Source: Apostichopus californicus (taxonomy: Eukaryota > Echinodermata > Holothuroidea > Aspidochirotida > Stichopodidae). Taken from it: DNA of 31,832 bases. The DNA is taken from the NCBI GenBank assembly GCA_020650975.1, contig JAIPMN010031846.1, positions 1 through 31,832 of the forward strand, read 5' to 3'. The translations under genes and the position numbers were made by a program. Positions 31,645-31,832 of this stretch are shown piece by piece; the stretch's first letter is position 1, and every line of letters starts with the position of its first letter. The notes beneath the pieces were generated by a model. That model did no database searches. It was not told the origin of the DNA and saw nothing but the letters and a program-made list of their open reading frames with translations.

Positions 31645-31832
31645 TGCAGAACTTGATATGGTAACTTTTCAACATCCCAAAAAAGATGCAACCAAGAAAT
31701 AAGATTGATACTACAGCTTAGAACACACGAGACTGGTGGCATTCCAGTTGGCGTGTATTTTCTCGTTTGTTCTATTCTTTTCTGTTCGTGTATCTCTATT
31801 TTGCCATTTACACGCCCATCATAATGTCATCT
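31645..31832. other. 3' flank of the Penelope-like element
   Basis: Likely includes the last residues or 3' untranslated part of the element. Nothing else was recognised before the window ends. Confidence 0.4.

Noticed and set aside
1..31832. CRISPR arrays, bacterial operons or an integrated bacteriophage
   Set aside because: No spacer-repeat arrays or ribosome-binding-site-spaced genes; introns, SINEs and Ig domains show a metazoan genome.

Overview
The window is eukaryotic. It is AT-rich, has intron-split genes with GT..AG junctions, and carries many relics of animal-type transposons (Ty3/gypsy, non-LTR retrotransposon, tRNA-derived SINE, hAT, Penelope-like). Ig-domain and NACHT-domain genes together with this repeat mix suggest an invertebrate deuterostome, perhaps an echinoderm. 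That assignment is an inference; no species marker was recognised.

Layout. 1-1613: 5' part of a minus-strand Ty3/gypsy element (gag, two zinc knuckles, protease, tRNA-Ser-type primer site) with one nonsense codon. 1747-2095: palindromic tandem satellite. 2100-8800: no confident host gene; it holds a U2 snRNA-derived stretch (5738-5780), a non-LTR reverse transcriptase relic (6181-6315) and a SINE (about 6515-6784). A second SINE copy lies at about 9757-10043. 11934-19725 (perhaps reaching 8951): the main gene, minus strand. 19726-22519: no gene seen. 22664-22970: a plus-strand Ig exon of a second, divergently transcribed gene. 23000-29750: mostly non-coding, with a complete non-autonomous hAT element (27386-28077, 8-bp target duplication), a strong 17-bp-arm hairpin and a tandem duplication of about 170 bp. 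29810-31644: decayed plus-strand Penelope-like element with reverse transcriptase and GIY-YIG endonuclease motifs.

Main result. Nine minus-strand exons join with matching intron phases (1,1,1,1,1,0,1,0) into one open frame of about 1,109 codons: signal peptide, four Ig-like domains, one transmembrane helix, a basic stop-transfer segment, a short linker, a full NACHT NTPase and the beginning of an LRR-like region. This predicts a cell-surface receptor that places a STAND/NACHT NTPase, normally part of cytosolic NLR sensors, directly under an immunoglobulin ectodomain. I know of no established family with this layout. The divergent plus-strand Ig exon shares a distinctive 15-residue motif with the receptor's first Ig domain, which suggests a small cluster of related Ig genes. 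Micro-exons downstream of the LRR-like exon extend the frame to a stop, but they are tentative.
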